Under the pieces are notes generated by a model. That model was not told the DNA's origin, ran no database searches, and saw only the letters and a program-made list of their open reading frames with translations. Both the position numbers and the translations under genes were made by a program. Positions 22,805 through 31,784 of a DNA stretch of 64,000 bases are shown here, piece by piece (position 1 is the stretch's first letter; every line of letters starts with the position of its first letter). The stretch is taken from contig NZ_CP108529.1 of assembly GCF_036002945.1 (NCBI RefSeq), positions 7,187,001 through 7,251,000 on the forward strand. The letters run 5' to 3'. Source of the DNA: Streptomyces sp. NBC_01224. Its GTDB lineage: Bacteria; Actinomycetota; Actinomycetes; Streptomycetales; Streptomycetaceae.

Positions 22805-25800
22805 GTGAAGACACCGGCCGACGAACAGTTCCACGATGCCGTACGCCGGGCCGACGCCGGGCAGCTGTCGAGGCTCCTGGACGCGCAGGACTGCCCACCG
22901 GCAGTCCTCGGACGTCTGATCCGGCACGAGGACCCCGCCCTGCGTCATCTGGGGCTGGTCCTGCTCACCGAGCGAGTGACAGCGGGCCGCCCGTCCGACG
23001 ACGGCGAGACGGCCGAACTCGCCGGGCTCCTGCCCGTATCGCTGACGGGGCCGCCGGAGGCGGATCTCCTCCTGGCGGGGCTCTACGAGCGACTCGGCCA
23101 CCGTCTCCGGGGCCGCCCCCGCCCGTCATGGCGCACGGCCGGGCTGCCGGTACGGGTGAGGATCGCGTGGCTGCGCTCCGAACTCCTCGACGAGCCGGCG
23201 GTGATCCGTGACGAAGCCCCGGGTGAACTCCTCTACCAGGCCGTACGGGAGACGGGTATCACCGCGGCGCATCGGCCGGCCCAACTCGTGGACGAACTGG
23301 CGGACAGCGGCGACCCCGTGCTGCAGGCCGAGGCGCTGCGGCTCGCGCGGCAGGGGCTGCACGCCGGACTGCTGGCTCCCGCGCTGGTCCGCGAAGACCT
23401 GATCGGCCTGCTCGACGCCGACAGCGACCGGGTCGTCGCCGGCGCGCTGGACGAACTCACCGAGCCGTGGGCGGCGATGGAGCCGCTGCCGCAGGGGCGC
23501 ATCTCTCCATTTCTCGCCGCCGGTTCGGCGGGGGACAGGCCCGCGGTGGCCGATGCAGCCCTCGCTGCCGCCGCCCTCCACGGCCACAAGGACCTGCTGC
23601 GGCAGATCATCGACGATCCGGATCGTCCGCCGGGCCTACGCCGACAGGGAATGGAACTGCTCGGCGATCTGGCGGACCGCGACGACATCGGTGAACTCAC
23701 GGCCCTCGCCGCACGCGATCCGCTGCTGTTCGGCGGGCCGACGGTGACGTGCCTGCGCGGTCTCCACCGGCGCGGGCACTTCGTGGACGGTCCGGAAGTT
23801 CCGGCCGTGATCGGCCTGGCCCTGGCCGATCACTCGATTCCGCCCCGTGAGATCGCGACGATCCTGTTCACCTGCCGGAAGGAGGCGTTCCGGGTACTGA
23901 CGGAGACGTCCGCCAAAGATCCGAGCAGCCCGCGACGGCTCGCTCTGCTGGTGGCCCTGGCCGGGCAGGGAACCGGCGAGCTTCCGATCGGGGGCGCGAT
24001 CGCACGCGTACTTCCTTCGGCCCCCGCCCCCGGTCCGTTCCTCGACGCGATCCGGGAGCTGCGCCAGGCGGATGCCGAAGACGCCGTGATCGCTCTGCTG
24101 CCCTCGGCGCCCGCCGAGGCCCTGGACGCTCTGGAGGCCATCGGCGGGCAGCGGACGGTACTGGCCCTGCGGGAAGGGCTGGGCCTGGCCGGTGACGCGA
24201 TCGCGCCCCACCTGTACGCCGTACGGGACCGCGCCCTCGAACTGCTGTGGCAGCTGACCCGCGATCCGGCGCACCGGCGCGCCCTCCTCGTACGGCTGGA
24301 CCCCGTCGACCTGCCGGCGCGCATCGCGGCGGACCTGGGTGGCCCGGACGAGCGGGAACTGGCCCTGCTGAGTTCCCACCTGAACCCGGACGAGCCGGTG
24401 GCGGCGCTGTGCCGTCTCACGGACCACGGCAACGCCGGCACACTGCCGGCCATCGCAGACCTGCTGCTGCGCATCGTGGCCGAACAGGCGGCGTTGCAGG
24501 AGTGGGAACACGGACAGCCGGGCGGTGAGCCCGTGGTGCCCCAAGAGGTCCTGGACGCCGTGCACGCCCTGGGCCGCCGTCTCCATGAGCGGGGCGCGAT
24601 CCGGCCGGTCTGCCTGCTCGACACGGCGGATGCGCAAGAGGCCGGCCACGCACTCGTCGCGACCATGGCACTGGATCTGCTGGACCGGCCCGGACTGTCC
24701 GACCGTGAGCGGGCGATCCTGCTCGAACTGCTGCTCCGGGCCCCCTGGGCGGGCACTCGCGCCCGGGTGCACCGGCTGCTGCGCCACCGCGACCGGCACG
24801 TACGCAAACACGTCATCGCCCTGCTCGCCCGCGACGCCACGGGCGAGGACGCACAGGCGCTGTCGGCGACCCTGATCGCGCTGACCACCGCCCAGGACAT
24901 CCAGACCGTCCGGCAGGCCCTGCTCGCACTGGGTCACGCACAGGCCCACTGGGCGTGCACCGCGATCGCCGCATGTCTCGACCATCCGAACATGAACATC
25001 AAGAAGACCGCCGCCGAGGTGCTGGTCCGCGCGGGCACACCGGCGGCGCTGCCCAAGCTGCTCTTCTGGCTCGGGCACCACGACAACCCCGGGCTGCGCG
25101 GCACGCTCGTCGCGGCCCTGCGCGCCGTCCTCGGCGACGCCTACGCGGCGACACTTCTCGCCGCCGCCGAGCACAGCGAGAACGGCCGTACCCGCGAACT
25201 GCTGCTGGCGGGCCTCGACGGAGCCCTCGGCGCCCGCTCGGTCCTCGCGCTGGACAACCAGGCGTCACCGGTGGCGGCCGCCCTGCTCTCCCTGGTGGCG
25301 GACGGCCGGGTCGGTCTTGCCTCCGGGGACGTGAAGGATCTGGCGATACCGCTGGCCAGGCATGGCATCACCCCATCGGCCGTCGCACAGCGGTCATCGG
25401 TGGACACTGCGGCGGACCGTGACATCAGGTCGCTGGTGGCCGGGGGCTGGAATCCCTCGGTCGCGCTGCGCGTCGCCGAGTGGGACGCGCCGCTCCACCC
25501 CGACCGGCTGAACGAGCTGCGGCCGATGCTCACGGACTGGCTCCGGCTGGCCAGCTCCCGGCCCGCGGCCCGGGACACACTGGTGCGGTTCGCGCTGCGC
25601 ATCTGCCCAGCACCCCGGACGGCCGGGGAGCTGACGGCATTCGCCCGGTCCGCACGGGTCCTGCTCGACGCGCTCGTGGACGCCCGGGACGAGGACCGGC
25701 ACGACCTGATCGCGGTACTCGAAGCGGTCGCGCCGATGCTGACGGCGGCCGGCAGACCGGCCGTTGCCGCTGCGGTACGGGCACTGCGTCCCGCACCCAC

Positions 25801-27415
25801 GACGCCGGTCCGGTCCACGCTGACGCTGCTGCGCCGCCTCGGCGCGGTGCTGGTCCGCGCCGACCTCGATCAGGCACTCGCGTCGGCCCGGCTCGGCGCC
25901 GACCCCTGGCAGGCCCAGGCCGCCGTGCTGAAGGAGGCGTTCGCAGCCCCGGAGACCACCGCTGCACCGATGCCCGCCGAGACCCGGGCATGGCGGGCGG
26001 CGCTGGACGACGCGGTGCGCGCGCCGGACGATCTGGAGGAGTTCCGCCGACAGGACGACGGCAGGCTGGGCTCGCGGGACCGGCTGACCGCACTGATCGA
26101 GGTCCACCACGGCGCGGACCCCGAAGTCCAAGCCGCCCTGCTCGACTGGATGACGCTTCTTCAGCCCCTCGACGCACCGCCCTGGACCATCACCGAGACC
26201 GCCCAGGCCCCGACGCCGCTGCCCCGGCACGTACACATCGACGACCTCGACCAGCCCCGTTCGGCGGCCCTGAGAGAGCGCCTGTTCGACATGCTGGGGT
26301 CAACTCACGCAGGCCGCAGGGAGACCGCCGCCCTGGCGCTGGTGAAGTGGCCCGAGCCAGAGGCCCGGCTGCCGGTTCTTCGCGCGTACCTCCGCGGACA
26401 CATCGACATACCCATCGGCGTGGACCTGGCCCGTGCACTGCGCACCCTCGACGAGACGGAGCTACGGGGCGAGGACATCCTGCACGACAGGGTGGCTCTC
26501 GCGGCCTCGAAGCTCTCCCCGTGGACACTGGGACCGCTGGTGCCGCTGTTGCTGGATTGGTGGGAGCACGCCCCGCCCGCCGACGGACCGGCAGTCGGCG
26601 ACGTACTGCGCAACTACCCCGCCGACGCGCTCGCCAGGACCCTCGGCGACCGCCTCGACGCCGGGGCCTGGGGCTTCCTCGACCTGCTCCTCGACCGCCG
26701 ACTTCTGCGCACCCCCGCGCTGACGCGCACGTGTCGGCGGCTGCGCGCCGAAGGACGCGACGACATGGCGGACCGGCTTCTTCTCGTCGAGGGTCCGCTG
26801 CGCGGCCCGGACGCCGCACAGCAGGACGCGGCAGCGCTGGCAGCGCTCCGTGACCGCCCCCCGGCCGCACCCGGCGTAGCTGCGCACCGCCCGTCCAGGC
26901 AGGAACTGCTGGACCTGGCCCGAACCGGCACCCCGGAACAGATATGCAGGGCACTCACAGAACTGGCCGGGGCCCACTCGGGCCCGGACACGGACCGGGA
27001 CCCCGGACTGCGCGACCTGATCGGTGAATTGCTGAACCATCCCCGGGCCAAGGTACGCCTGCGCGCCCACCGGACCTCACGGACGATGCTGGACCGGGGT
27101 ACCTATCTGAGCCACACCATGCTCCTGCTGGACGACCCCCGGCCGGAATTGGCGCGTACGGCGATCCGCACGCTCTGCCACGCCGGCTGGGAGCCCGCGA
27201 TCCCCGCTGTGACCGGACTGCTCGCGCACCCGCATCCCGTCGTGCGCAGGACGGCGGCCGAGGGGCTCATCGGGATGAGCGAGGCGGCGATCCCCGCCCT
27301 TCGCCAAGCCGCCGCCCACGCCCGCCCCGACAGACGCTCCCTCTACACGGACGTCCTCGACCGGCTCAGAGATTCAAGCCCGTCCGGCAACATTCCGAGC
27401 CCGCCCGGCGATTGA
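22805..27415 (+). CDS. Giant HEAT-like repeat protein of unknown function (1,536 aa)
   Basis: No enzymatic motif, signal peptide or membrane segment is visible in this 1,536-residue protein. It is helical throughout, with repeated units of the form HPxxxVRRTAAExLxxxG. Clear examples are HRDRHVRKHVIALLARDATG and HPNMNIKKTAAEVLVRAGTP in the middle (about 660-740), then HPRAKVRLRAHRTSRTML and HPHPVVRRTAAEGLIGMSEA near the C-terminus (about 1415-1490). This is the pattern of HEAT/armadillo solenoids, which act as protein scaffolds; some large bacterial ones accompany conflict or signalling systems. GTG 22805 is the first start in frame; no good ribosome site precedes it. It stands alone. The last dozen codons run into a dispersed intergenic repeat, so the natural C-terminus may have been altered. 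Confidence 0.85.
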   Translation: MKTPADEQFHDAVRRADAGQLSRLLDAQDCPPAVLGRLIRHEDPALRHLGLVLLTERVTAGRPSDDGETAELAGLLPVSLTGPPEADLLLAGLYERLGHRLRGRPRPSWRTAGLPVRVRIAWLRSELLDEPAVIRDEAPGELLYQAVRETGITAAHRPAQLVDELADSGDPVLQAEALRLARQGLHAGLLAPALVREDLIGLLDADSDRVVAGALDELTEPWAAMEPLPQGRISPFLAAGSAGDRPAVADAALAAAALHGHKDLLRQIIDDPDRPPGLRRQGMELLGDLADRDDIGELTALAARDPLLFGGPTVTCLRGLHRRGHFVDGPEVPAVIGLALADHSIPPREIATILFTCRKEAFRVLTETSAKDPSSPRRLALLVALAGQGTGELPIGGAIARVLPSAPAPGPFLDAIRELRQADAEDAVIALLPSAPAEALDALEAIGGQRTVLALREGLGLAGDAIAPHLYAVRDRALELLWQLTRDPAHRRALLVRLDPVDLPARIAADLGGPDERELALLSSHLNPDEPVAALCRLTDHGNAGTLPAIADLLLRIVAEQAALQEWEHGQPGGEPVVPQEVLDAVHALGRRLHERGAIRPVCLLDTADAQEAGHALVATMALDLLDRPGLSDRERAILLELLLRAPWAGTRARVHRLLRHRDRHVRKHVIALLARDATGEDAQALSATLIALTTAQDIQTVRQALLALGHAQAHWACTAIAACLDHPNMNIKKTAAEVLVRAGTPAALPKLLFWLGHHDNPGLRGTLVAALRAVLGDAYAATLLAAAEHSENGRTRELLLAGLDGALGARSVLALDNQASPVAAALLSLVADGRVGLASGDVKDLAIPLARHGITPSAVAQRSSVDTAADRDIRSLVAGGWNPSVALRVAEWDAPLHPDRLNELRPMLTDWLRLASSRPAARDTLVRFALRICPAPRTAGELTAFARSARVLLDALVDARDEDRHDLIAVLEAVAPMLTAAGRPAVAAAVRALRPAPTTPVRSTLTLLRRLGAVLVRADLDQALASARLGADPWQAQAAVLKEAFAAPETTAAPMPAETRAWRAALDDAVRAPDDLEEFRRQDDGRLGSRDRLTALIEVHHGADPEVQAALLDWMTLLQPLDAPPWTITETAQAPTPLPRHVHIDDLDQPRSAALRERLFDMLGSTHAGRRETAALALVKWPEPEARLPVLRAYLRGHIDIPIGVDLARALRTLDETELRGEDILHDRVALAASKLSPWTLGPLVPLLLDWWEHAPPADGPAVGDVLRNYPADALARTLGDRLDAGAWGFLDLLLDRRLLRTPALTRTCRRLRAEGRDDMADRLLLVEGPLRGPDAAQQDAAALAALRDRPPAAPGVAAHRPSRQELLDLARTGTPEQICRALTELAGAHSGPDTDRDPGLRDLIGELLNHPRAKVRLRAHRTSRTMLDRGTYLSHTMLLLDDPRPELARTAIRTLCHAGWEPAIPAVTGLLAHPHPVVRRTAAEGLIGMSEAAIPALRQAAAHARPDRRSLYTDVLDRLRDSSPSGNIPSPPGD

Positions 27416-27420
27416 GGACG
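27398..27420 (+). repeat. Dispersed gene-end repeat, copy 2 (with partial copy at 27377-27388)
   Basis: A near-exact match to CCCGTCCGGCGATTGAGGAC (one C for T). A truncated copy (AGCCCGTCCGGC) stands 21 bp before it. Both overlap the final codons of the HEAT-repeat gene. Confidence 0.65.
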
Positions 27421-27439
27421 AAACGGCAACCGGGCGGGC
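27399..27439. terminator. Possible bidirectional terminator between convergent genes
   Basis: GCCCGCCCGG (27399-27408) pairs with CCGGGCGGGC (27430-27439) across a 21-nt loop, between the HEAT-repeat gene and the convergent acyl-CoA dehydrogenase. The left arm is supplied by the dispersed repeat. Confidence 0.5.
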
Positions 27440-27472
27440 CCTCGCACCCACCGACCCCGCCCGGGCCACCGC

Positions 27473-28699
27473 CTACACGTACCGCTTGATCTCCCGCCGG
27501 GCCAGCGACCGCTGATGGACCTCGTCCGGCCCGTCCGCCAGCCGCAACGTCCGCGCCGCCGCCCACAGTTCCGCCAGCGGGAAGTCCTGGCTGACGCCGC
27601 CCGCGCCGTGCAGTTGCACCGCGTGGTCGAGGATGTCGACCACCGCACGCGGGGTGGCGATCTTGATGGCCTGGATCTCCGTGTGCGCACCCCGGTTGCC
27701 CACCGTGTCCATCAGCCACGCCGTCTTCAGCACCAGCAGCCGCAGCTGCTCCACCGTGACCCGCGCGTCCGCGATCCAGTTCTGCACGACGCCCTGCTGG
27801 GCGAGCGGCTTACCGAAGGCCGTACGGGACACCGCCCGCTTGCACATCAGCTCGATCGCCCGCTCGGCCATGCCGATCAGCCGCATGCAGTGGTGGATGC
27901 GACCCGGCCCCAGACGCGCCTGGGCGATGGCGAAGCCGCCGCCCTCCTCGCCGATCAGGTTCGCGGCGGGCACCCGCACGTCCGTGAAGACGACCTCGGC
28001 GTGACCGCCGTGATAGTGGTCCTCGTAGCCGTACACCTGCATGGCGCGCCGCACTTCGAGACCGGGGGTGTCGCGCGGGACCAGGATCATCGACTGCTGG
28101 CGGCGGATGTCGGCGCCGTCCGGGCCGTCGGCAGTCGCTGTCCTGCCCATCACGATGAAGACCTGGCAGTCCGGGTTCATCGCCCCGGAGATGTACCACT
28201 TGCGGCCGTTGATGACGTAATCCTCGCCATCGCGCACGATGCGCGTCTCGATGTTGGTCGCGTCCGACGAGGCCACCTCGGGCTCCGTCATCGCGAACGC
28301 CGAGCGGATCTCCCCGGCGAGCAGCGGCTCCAGCCACTGCTTCTTCTGCTCGTCCGTGCCGAACTGGAAGAGCACCTCCATGTTCCCGGTGTCCGGGGCC
28401 GCGCAGTTGAGTGCGGTCGGCGCCAACTGCGGTGAACGGCCGGTGATTTCGGCGAGCGGCGCGTACTGGAGGTTGGTCAGCCCGGCGCCGTGCTCGGCAT
28501 CGGGAAGGAAGAGGTTCCACAGCCCCTGCCGCCGCGCCTCGGCCTTCAGGTCCTCGACGATCTGCGGGGTGTCCCACGGCGAGGACAGGAGCGCGCGCTG
28601 TTCGTCCGCGGTCTTCTCGGCCGGGTGGACATGCTCGTCCATGAAGGTGAGCAGCTTGTTGCGGAGCTCTTCGGTACGGGCGTCGAATGCGAAGTCCAT
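27473..28699 (-). CDS. Acyl-CoA dehydrogenase of the ACAD10/11 (LvaC-like) type
   Basis: A 408-residue flavoprotein starting MDFAFDARTEELRNKLL. It has the FAD-contact segment AFAMTEPEVASSDATN and, in place of the usual YEGT motif, the sequence LRLADGPDEVHQ near residue 390. The ADGPDE form is characteristic of the acyl-CoA dehydrogenase domain of ACAD10/ACAD11 and its bacterial relatives. In Pseudomonas the equivalent LvaC converts phosphorylated 4-hydroxyacyl-CoA towards the 3-hydroxy isomer. It begins 8 bp after the stop of an APH-type kinase gene, the same two activities that are fused in animal ACAD11. This arrangement strongly suggests 4-hydroxyacyl-CoA catabolism, although substrate is inferred. 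Confidence 0.9.
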   Translation of the reverse strand: MDFAFDARTEELRNKLLTFMDEHVHPAEKTADEQRALLSSPWDTPQIVEDLKAEARRQGLWNLFLPDAEHGAGLTNLQYAPLAEITGRSPQLAPTALNCAAPDTGNMEVLFQFGTDEQKKQWLEPLLAGEIRSAFAMTEPEVASSDATNIETRIVRDGEDYVINGRKWYISGAMNPDCQVFIVMGRTATADGPDGADIRRQQSMILVPRDTPGLEVRRAMQVYGYEDHYHGGHAEVVFTDVRVPAANLIGEEGGGFAIAQARLGPGRIHHCMRLIGMAERAIELMCKRAVSRTAFGKPLAQQGVVQNWIADARVTVEQLRLLVLKTAWLMDTVGNRGAHTEIQAIKIATPRAVVDILDHAVQLHGAGGVSQDFPLAELWAAARTLRLADGPDEVHQRSLARREIKRYV

Positions 28700-28707
28700 G
28701 GGGGTGA

Positions 28708-29730
28708 TCAGCCTTCCTGGAGGGTGGTGAGGCCGTGCTCGATGAAGACGGGGACGAGATCGCCGATGCGGTCGAAGCCGGCGCCGACGGTCTGGCCCAG
28801 GGTGTAGCGGTAGTGGATTCCCTCCAGGATCACGGCGAGCTTGAACCAGGCGAACGCCGTGTACCAGGAGACGGCGGAGGTGTCCCGGCCGGAGCGTGCG
28901 GCGTAGCGCTCGATCAGCTCGGCGGGGGTGGGATGGCCGGCCGCGCCGCTGGTGGTGGAGACCGGGGACTTCGCCAGACCGAGGTCGGAGCTGTACATCA
29001 CCAGCAGGCCGAGGTCGGTCAGCGGGTCGCCGAGCGTCGACATCTCCCAGTCGAGAACGGCCTTGATCCGGTCGTCGGAGCCGATCAGGACGTTGTCCAG
29101 GCGGTAGTCGCCGTGTACGACGGTGGGTGCGGGGGAGAGGGGCAGCTCTCGGCCGAGCGCGGCGTGCAGCTCGTCGATGCCGGGCAGTTCGCGGCTGCGG
29201 GAGGCGTCCAGCTGCTTGCCCCAGCGGCGCAGCTGCCGGTCGAGGAAGCCCTCGGGGCGCCCGAAGTCGCCGAGTCCGACGGACTCGGGGTCCACGGCGT
29301 GCAGTTCGACGAGGGTGTCGACGAGAGCGAGGACGGCCTCCCTGGTGCGCTCGGCGCCCAGTGGGGCGAGCTGCTCGGCCGTGCGGTACGGGGTGCCCTC
29401 GACGTACTCCATGACGTAGAAGGGCGACCCGATCACCGAGTCGTCCTCGCAGAGCAGCACCGGTTCGGGCACCGGAACAGCCGTGGGGTGCAGGGCGCTG
29501 ATCACCCGGTGCTCGCGCTTCATGTCGTGCGCGGTGGCCAGCACATGCCCCAGCGGGGGCCTGCGCACGACCCAGCGGCCGGTGCCGTCCGTGACGACGT
29601 ACGTCAGATTGGAGCGGCCGCCCTCGATGAGCCGGGCTTCGAGCGGTCCGTTCACCAGACCCGGCCGCTCGCGGTCGAGATGTCCGCGCAGCCGGTCGAG
29701 GTCGAGACCTGGCGGATGGACTGGGCTCAT
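28708..29730 (-). CDS. APH-family kinase (LvaA/ACAD11 N-domain-like, probable 4-hydroxyacyl-CoA kinase)
   Basis: A 340-residue aminoglycoside-phosphotransferase fold protein. The catalytic loop VVHGDYRLDNVLI and the metal-binding LDWEMSTLGDP are intact, as are the ATP-site GGRSNLTYVV and VRRPPLGHVL. ATG 29730 has GGAGG 10 bases upstream; an open frame extends further but lacks signals. The WEMSTLGDPLTDLG form is that of the kinase domain of ACAD10/11 rather than antibiotic-resistance enzymes. It precedes the ACAD gene by 8 bp. In Pseudomonas LvaA, with the small LvaB, phosphorylates the 4-hydroxyl of 4-hydroxyvaleryl-CoA; no lvaB-like gene is visible here. Antibiotic resistance is an unlikely function. 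Confidence 0.85.
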   Translation of the reverse strand: MSPVHPPGLDLDRLRGHLDRERPGLVNGPLEARLIEGGRSNLTYVVTDGTGRWVVRRPPLGHVLATAHDMKREHRVISALHPTAVPVPEPVLLCEDDSVIGSPFYVMEYVEGTPYRTAEQLAPLGAERTREAVLALVDTLVELHAVDPESVGLGDFGRPEGFLDRQLRRWGKQLDASRSRELPGIDELHAALGRELPLSPAPTVVHGDYRLDNVLIGSDDRIKAVLDWEMSTLGDPLTDLGLLVMYSSDLGLAKSPVSTTSGAAGHPTPAELIERYAARSGRDTSAVSWYTAFAWFKLAVILEGIHYRYTLGQTVGAGFDRIGDLVPVFIEHGLTTLQEG

Positions 29731-29769
29731 CGTGCGCACCTCCGGGGTGAAAGACGGTCGGTGTTCATG

Positions 29770-29787
29770 ATGCCGACCAGTCGGTAT
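29770..29787. promoter_or_regulatory. TetR-type operator, copy 2 (ATGCCGACCAGTCGGTAT)
   Basis: An 18-bp near-palindrome 40 bp upstream of the kinase start. Its complement begins ATACCGACTGGT, the exact 12-mer found before the SDR/acyl-CoA synthetase/tetR operon at 18975. It also lies 95 bp upstream of the divergent enolase-superfamily gene. Confidence 0.7.
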
Positions 29788-29882
29788 GCCGTCCAGTGGA
29801 CTCCCGGAATCCGGCGGGTGGACTCCGCTCCGAGTCGGGTCGGAGTCTGGTGTTCGGCCGTATCCCTGAATATGGTTCACGT

Positions 29883-31172
29883 ATGAATACTGAGCTGCTG
29901 ATCGACGAAGTCCGGCTGACCCCGATCCTGATAGCGGACCCGCCCCTGCTCAACACCCAGGGCGTCCACCAGCCGTACACCCCGCGGCTCATCGTGGAAG
30001 TCGTCACACGCGGCGGTGTGACCGGTATCGGGGAGACGTACGGGGACGGCAAGTACCTCGAACTCGCCCAGCCGCTCGCCACCGCCCTCGTCGGACGCCC
30101 TGTCAGCGATCTGAACGGCCTGTTCGCACTGGCCGACGAGGTGTGCGGTGATTCACGCGCGGCCGACGAGCGTGTCGACGCCGGTGGGCTGCGCGGCGTC
30201 CAGACCGCCGACAAGCTCCGGCTCTCCGTCGTCTCCGGCTTCGAGGTCGCCTGCCTGGACGCGCTCGGCAACTCCCTCGGCCTCCCCGTGCACGCTCTGC
30301 TCGGCGGCAAGGTCCGCGACAGCGTGGAGTACAGCGCCTACCTCTTCTACCGCTGGGCCGCCCACCCCGAGGGCGGCGAACAGGACGACTGGGGCGCCGC
30401 CGTCGACCCGGCCGGAGTCGTCGCCCAGGCCCGGCGCTTCGCCCGCGAGCACGGCTTCTCCTCCTTCAAGCTCAAGGGCGGCGTCTTCGAACCCGACCAG
30501 GAGATCGCCGCGATCCGTGCCCTGGCCGAGGAGTTCCCCGGGCAGCCGCTGCGGCTGGACCCGAACGGCGCCTGGTCCGTCGAGACCTCGCTGTACGTCG
30601 CCGAGCAGCTGAAGGACGTACTCGAATATCTGGAGGACCCGGCGAGCGGCACGGACCTGATGGCCGCCGTCGCCGCAGGAACCGACGTACCGCTCGCCAC
30701 CAACATGTGCGTCACGACCCTCGCCGAGGTCCCGGAGGCCTTCGCCCGCGGCGCCGTCCAGGTCGTGCTCTGCGACCACCACTACTGGGGCGGCCTGCAC
30801 CGCACCCGTGAGCTGGCCGGGATCTGCCGTACCTTCGGCGTCGGACTCTCCATGCACTCCAACACCCACCTCGGCATCAGCCTCGCCGCGATGACCCACG
30901 TCGCGGCCACCGTCCCCAACCTCGACTACGCCTGCGACAGCCACTACCCCTGGCAGACCGAGGACGTCATCACCACCCGCCATGTCTTCCGGGACGGCCG
31001 GCTCACCGTCTCCGACGCACCCGGGCTCGGCGTCGAACTCGACCGTGAACGCCTGGCCGTGCTGCACCGGCGCTGGCTCGACGACGACGGCACGATGCGC
31101 GAGCGCGACGACGCGGCAGCGATGCGCAAGGCCGAGCCCGGATGGCAGACCCCCTCGATCCCGCGCTGGTGA
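29883..31172 (+). CDS. Enolase-superfamily sugar acid dehydratase (glucarate dehydratase-like)
   Basis: A 429-residue enzyme expected to dehydrate an acid sugar. The KxK motif (FSSFKLKGG), metal ligands in LRLDPNGAW and LEYLEDP, the LATNM loop and the His in SMHSNTHLG follow the glucarate dehydratase order. The early MTPRGG-like part reads VVTRGGVTGIGETYGDG. ATG 29883 (MNTELLIDE) is chosen; there is no ribosome site, so translation may be leaderless or use an unrecognised signal. It is divergent from the kinase gene. No glucarate transporter or aldolase lies next to it; gluconate genes are 10 kb away. Related dehydratase activities (galactarate or idarate) remain possible. Confidence 0.87.
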   Translation: MNTELLIDEVRLTPILIADPPLLNTQGVHQPYTPRLIVEVVTRGGVTGIGETYGDGKYLELAQPLATALVGRPVSDLNGLFALADEVCGDSRAADERVDAGGLRGVQTADKLRLSVVSGFEVACLDALGNSLGLPVHALLGGKVRDSVEYSAYLFYRWAAHPEGGEQDDWGAAVDPAGVVAQARRFAREHGFSSFKLKGGVFEPDQEIAAIRALAEEFPGQPLRLDPNGAWSVETSLYVAEQLKDVLEYLEDPASGTDLMAAVAAGTDVPLATNMCVTTLAEVPEAFARGAVQVVLCDHHYWGGLHRTRELAGICRTFGVGLSMHSNTHLGISLAAMTHVAATVPNLDYACDSHYPWQTEDVITTRHVFRDGRLTVSDAPGLGVELDRERLAVLHRRWLDDDGTMRERDDAAAMRKAEPGWQTPSIPRW

Positions 31173-31192
31173 CGGAACGTTCCCCGCAGCGG

Positions 31193-31762
31193 CCGCGGGC
31201 CTGCCGCCGGCCGGCCTCACCGCGTACCGGGTGCTTCACCGCACACTGAAGATCCAGGACGGCGAGACGGTCCTCGTCCACGCGGCGGCGGGCGGCGTGG
31301 GCTCGCTCGCGGTCCAGATCGCCCGCCACGCGGGCGCCCGCGTCATCGGCACTGCGAGCGAACCCGACCACGAACATGTGCGGCAGCTCGGCGGGGAGCC
31401 GGTGGCCTACGGGGACGGCCTCGTCCACCGGCTGCGGGCGCCGGCCCCGGACGGGGTCGAGCCGCGTTCGACACCGTCGGCGGCGAGGCGCTCCGGGCCG
31501 CCGCCGAAGTGCTGAAGCCCGAGGGCCGGCCGGCCTCCATCGCGGACGGCGAGGCCTTCTCGTACGGCGGCCGCTACGCCTTCGTACGCCCGGACGCCAA
31601 GGACCTCGCCCACCTGGCAGAACTGGCCGGGCAGGGCATCGTCACGGTCCATGCGGACCGGGTCTTCCTGTTGGAACGGGCGGCGGACGCCTACCGTCCG
31701 AACGAGCAGGGACGCCCCCGCGGGAAGATCGTCGTCACCGTCCCCTGGGGCACCCCGGACGT
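31193..31762 (+). pseudogene. Zinc-type/quinone oxidoreductase fragment, N-truncated and frameshifted
   Basis: The frame opening after the dehydratase gene reads AAAAGLPPAGLTAYRVLHR, then GETVLVHAAAGGVGSLAVQI, the NADPH-binding domain of an MDR quinone oxidoreductase. The GroES-like N-terminal half is absent. Near 31455 a frameshift moves the homology to another frame: AFDTVGGEALRAAAEVLKPE, then DRVFLLERAADAYRPNEQG and GKIVVTV, ending about 31762. Two independent lesions make it a pseudogene. Its 3' end faces the convergent DUF202 gene. Confidence 0.8.
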
Positions 31763-31784
31763 CCGACACGCCCGGTGCCGGACC

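Noticed and set aside
28708..29730. Aminoglycoside resistance gene
   Set aside because: The kinase belongs to the APH fold, but its LDWEMSTLGDP motif and its ACAD neighbour point to acyl-CoA metabolism rather than antibiotic modification.
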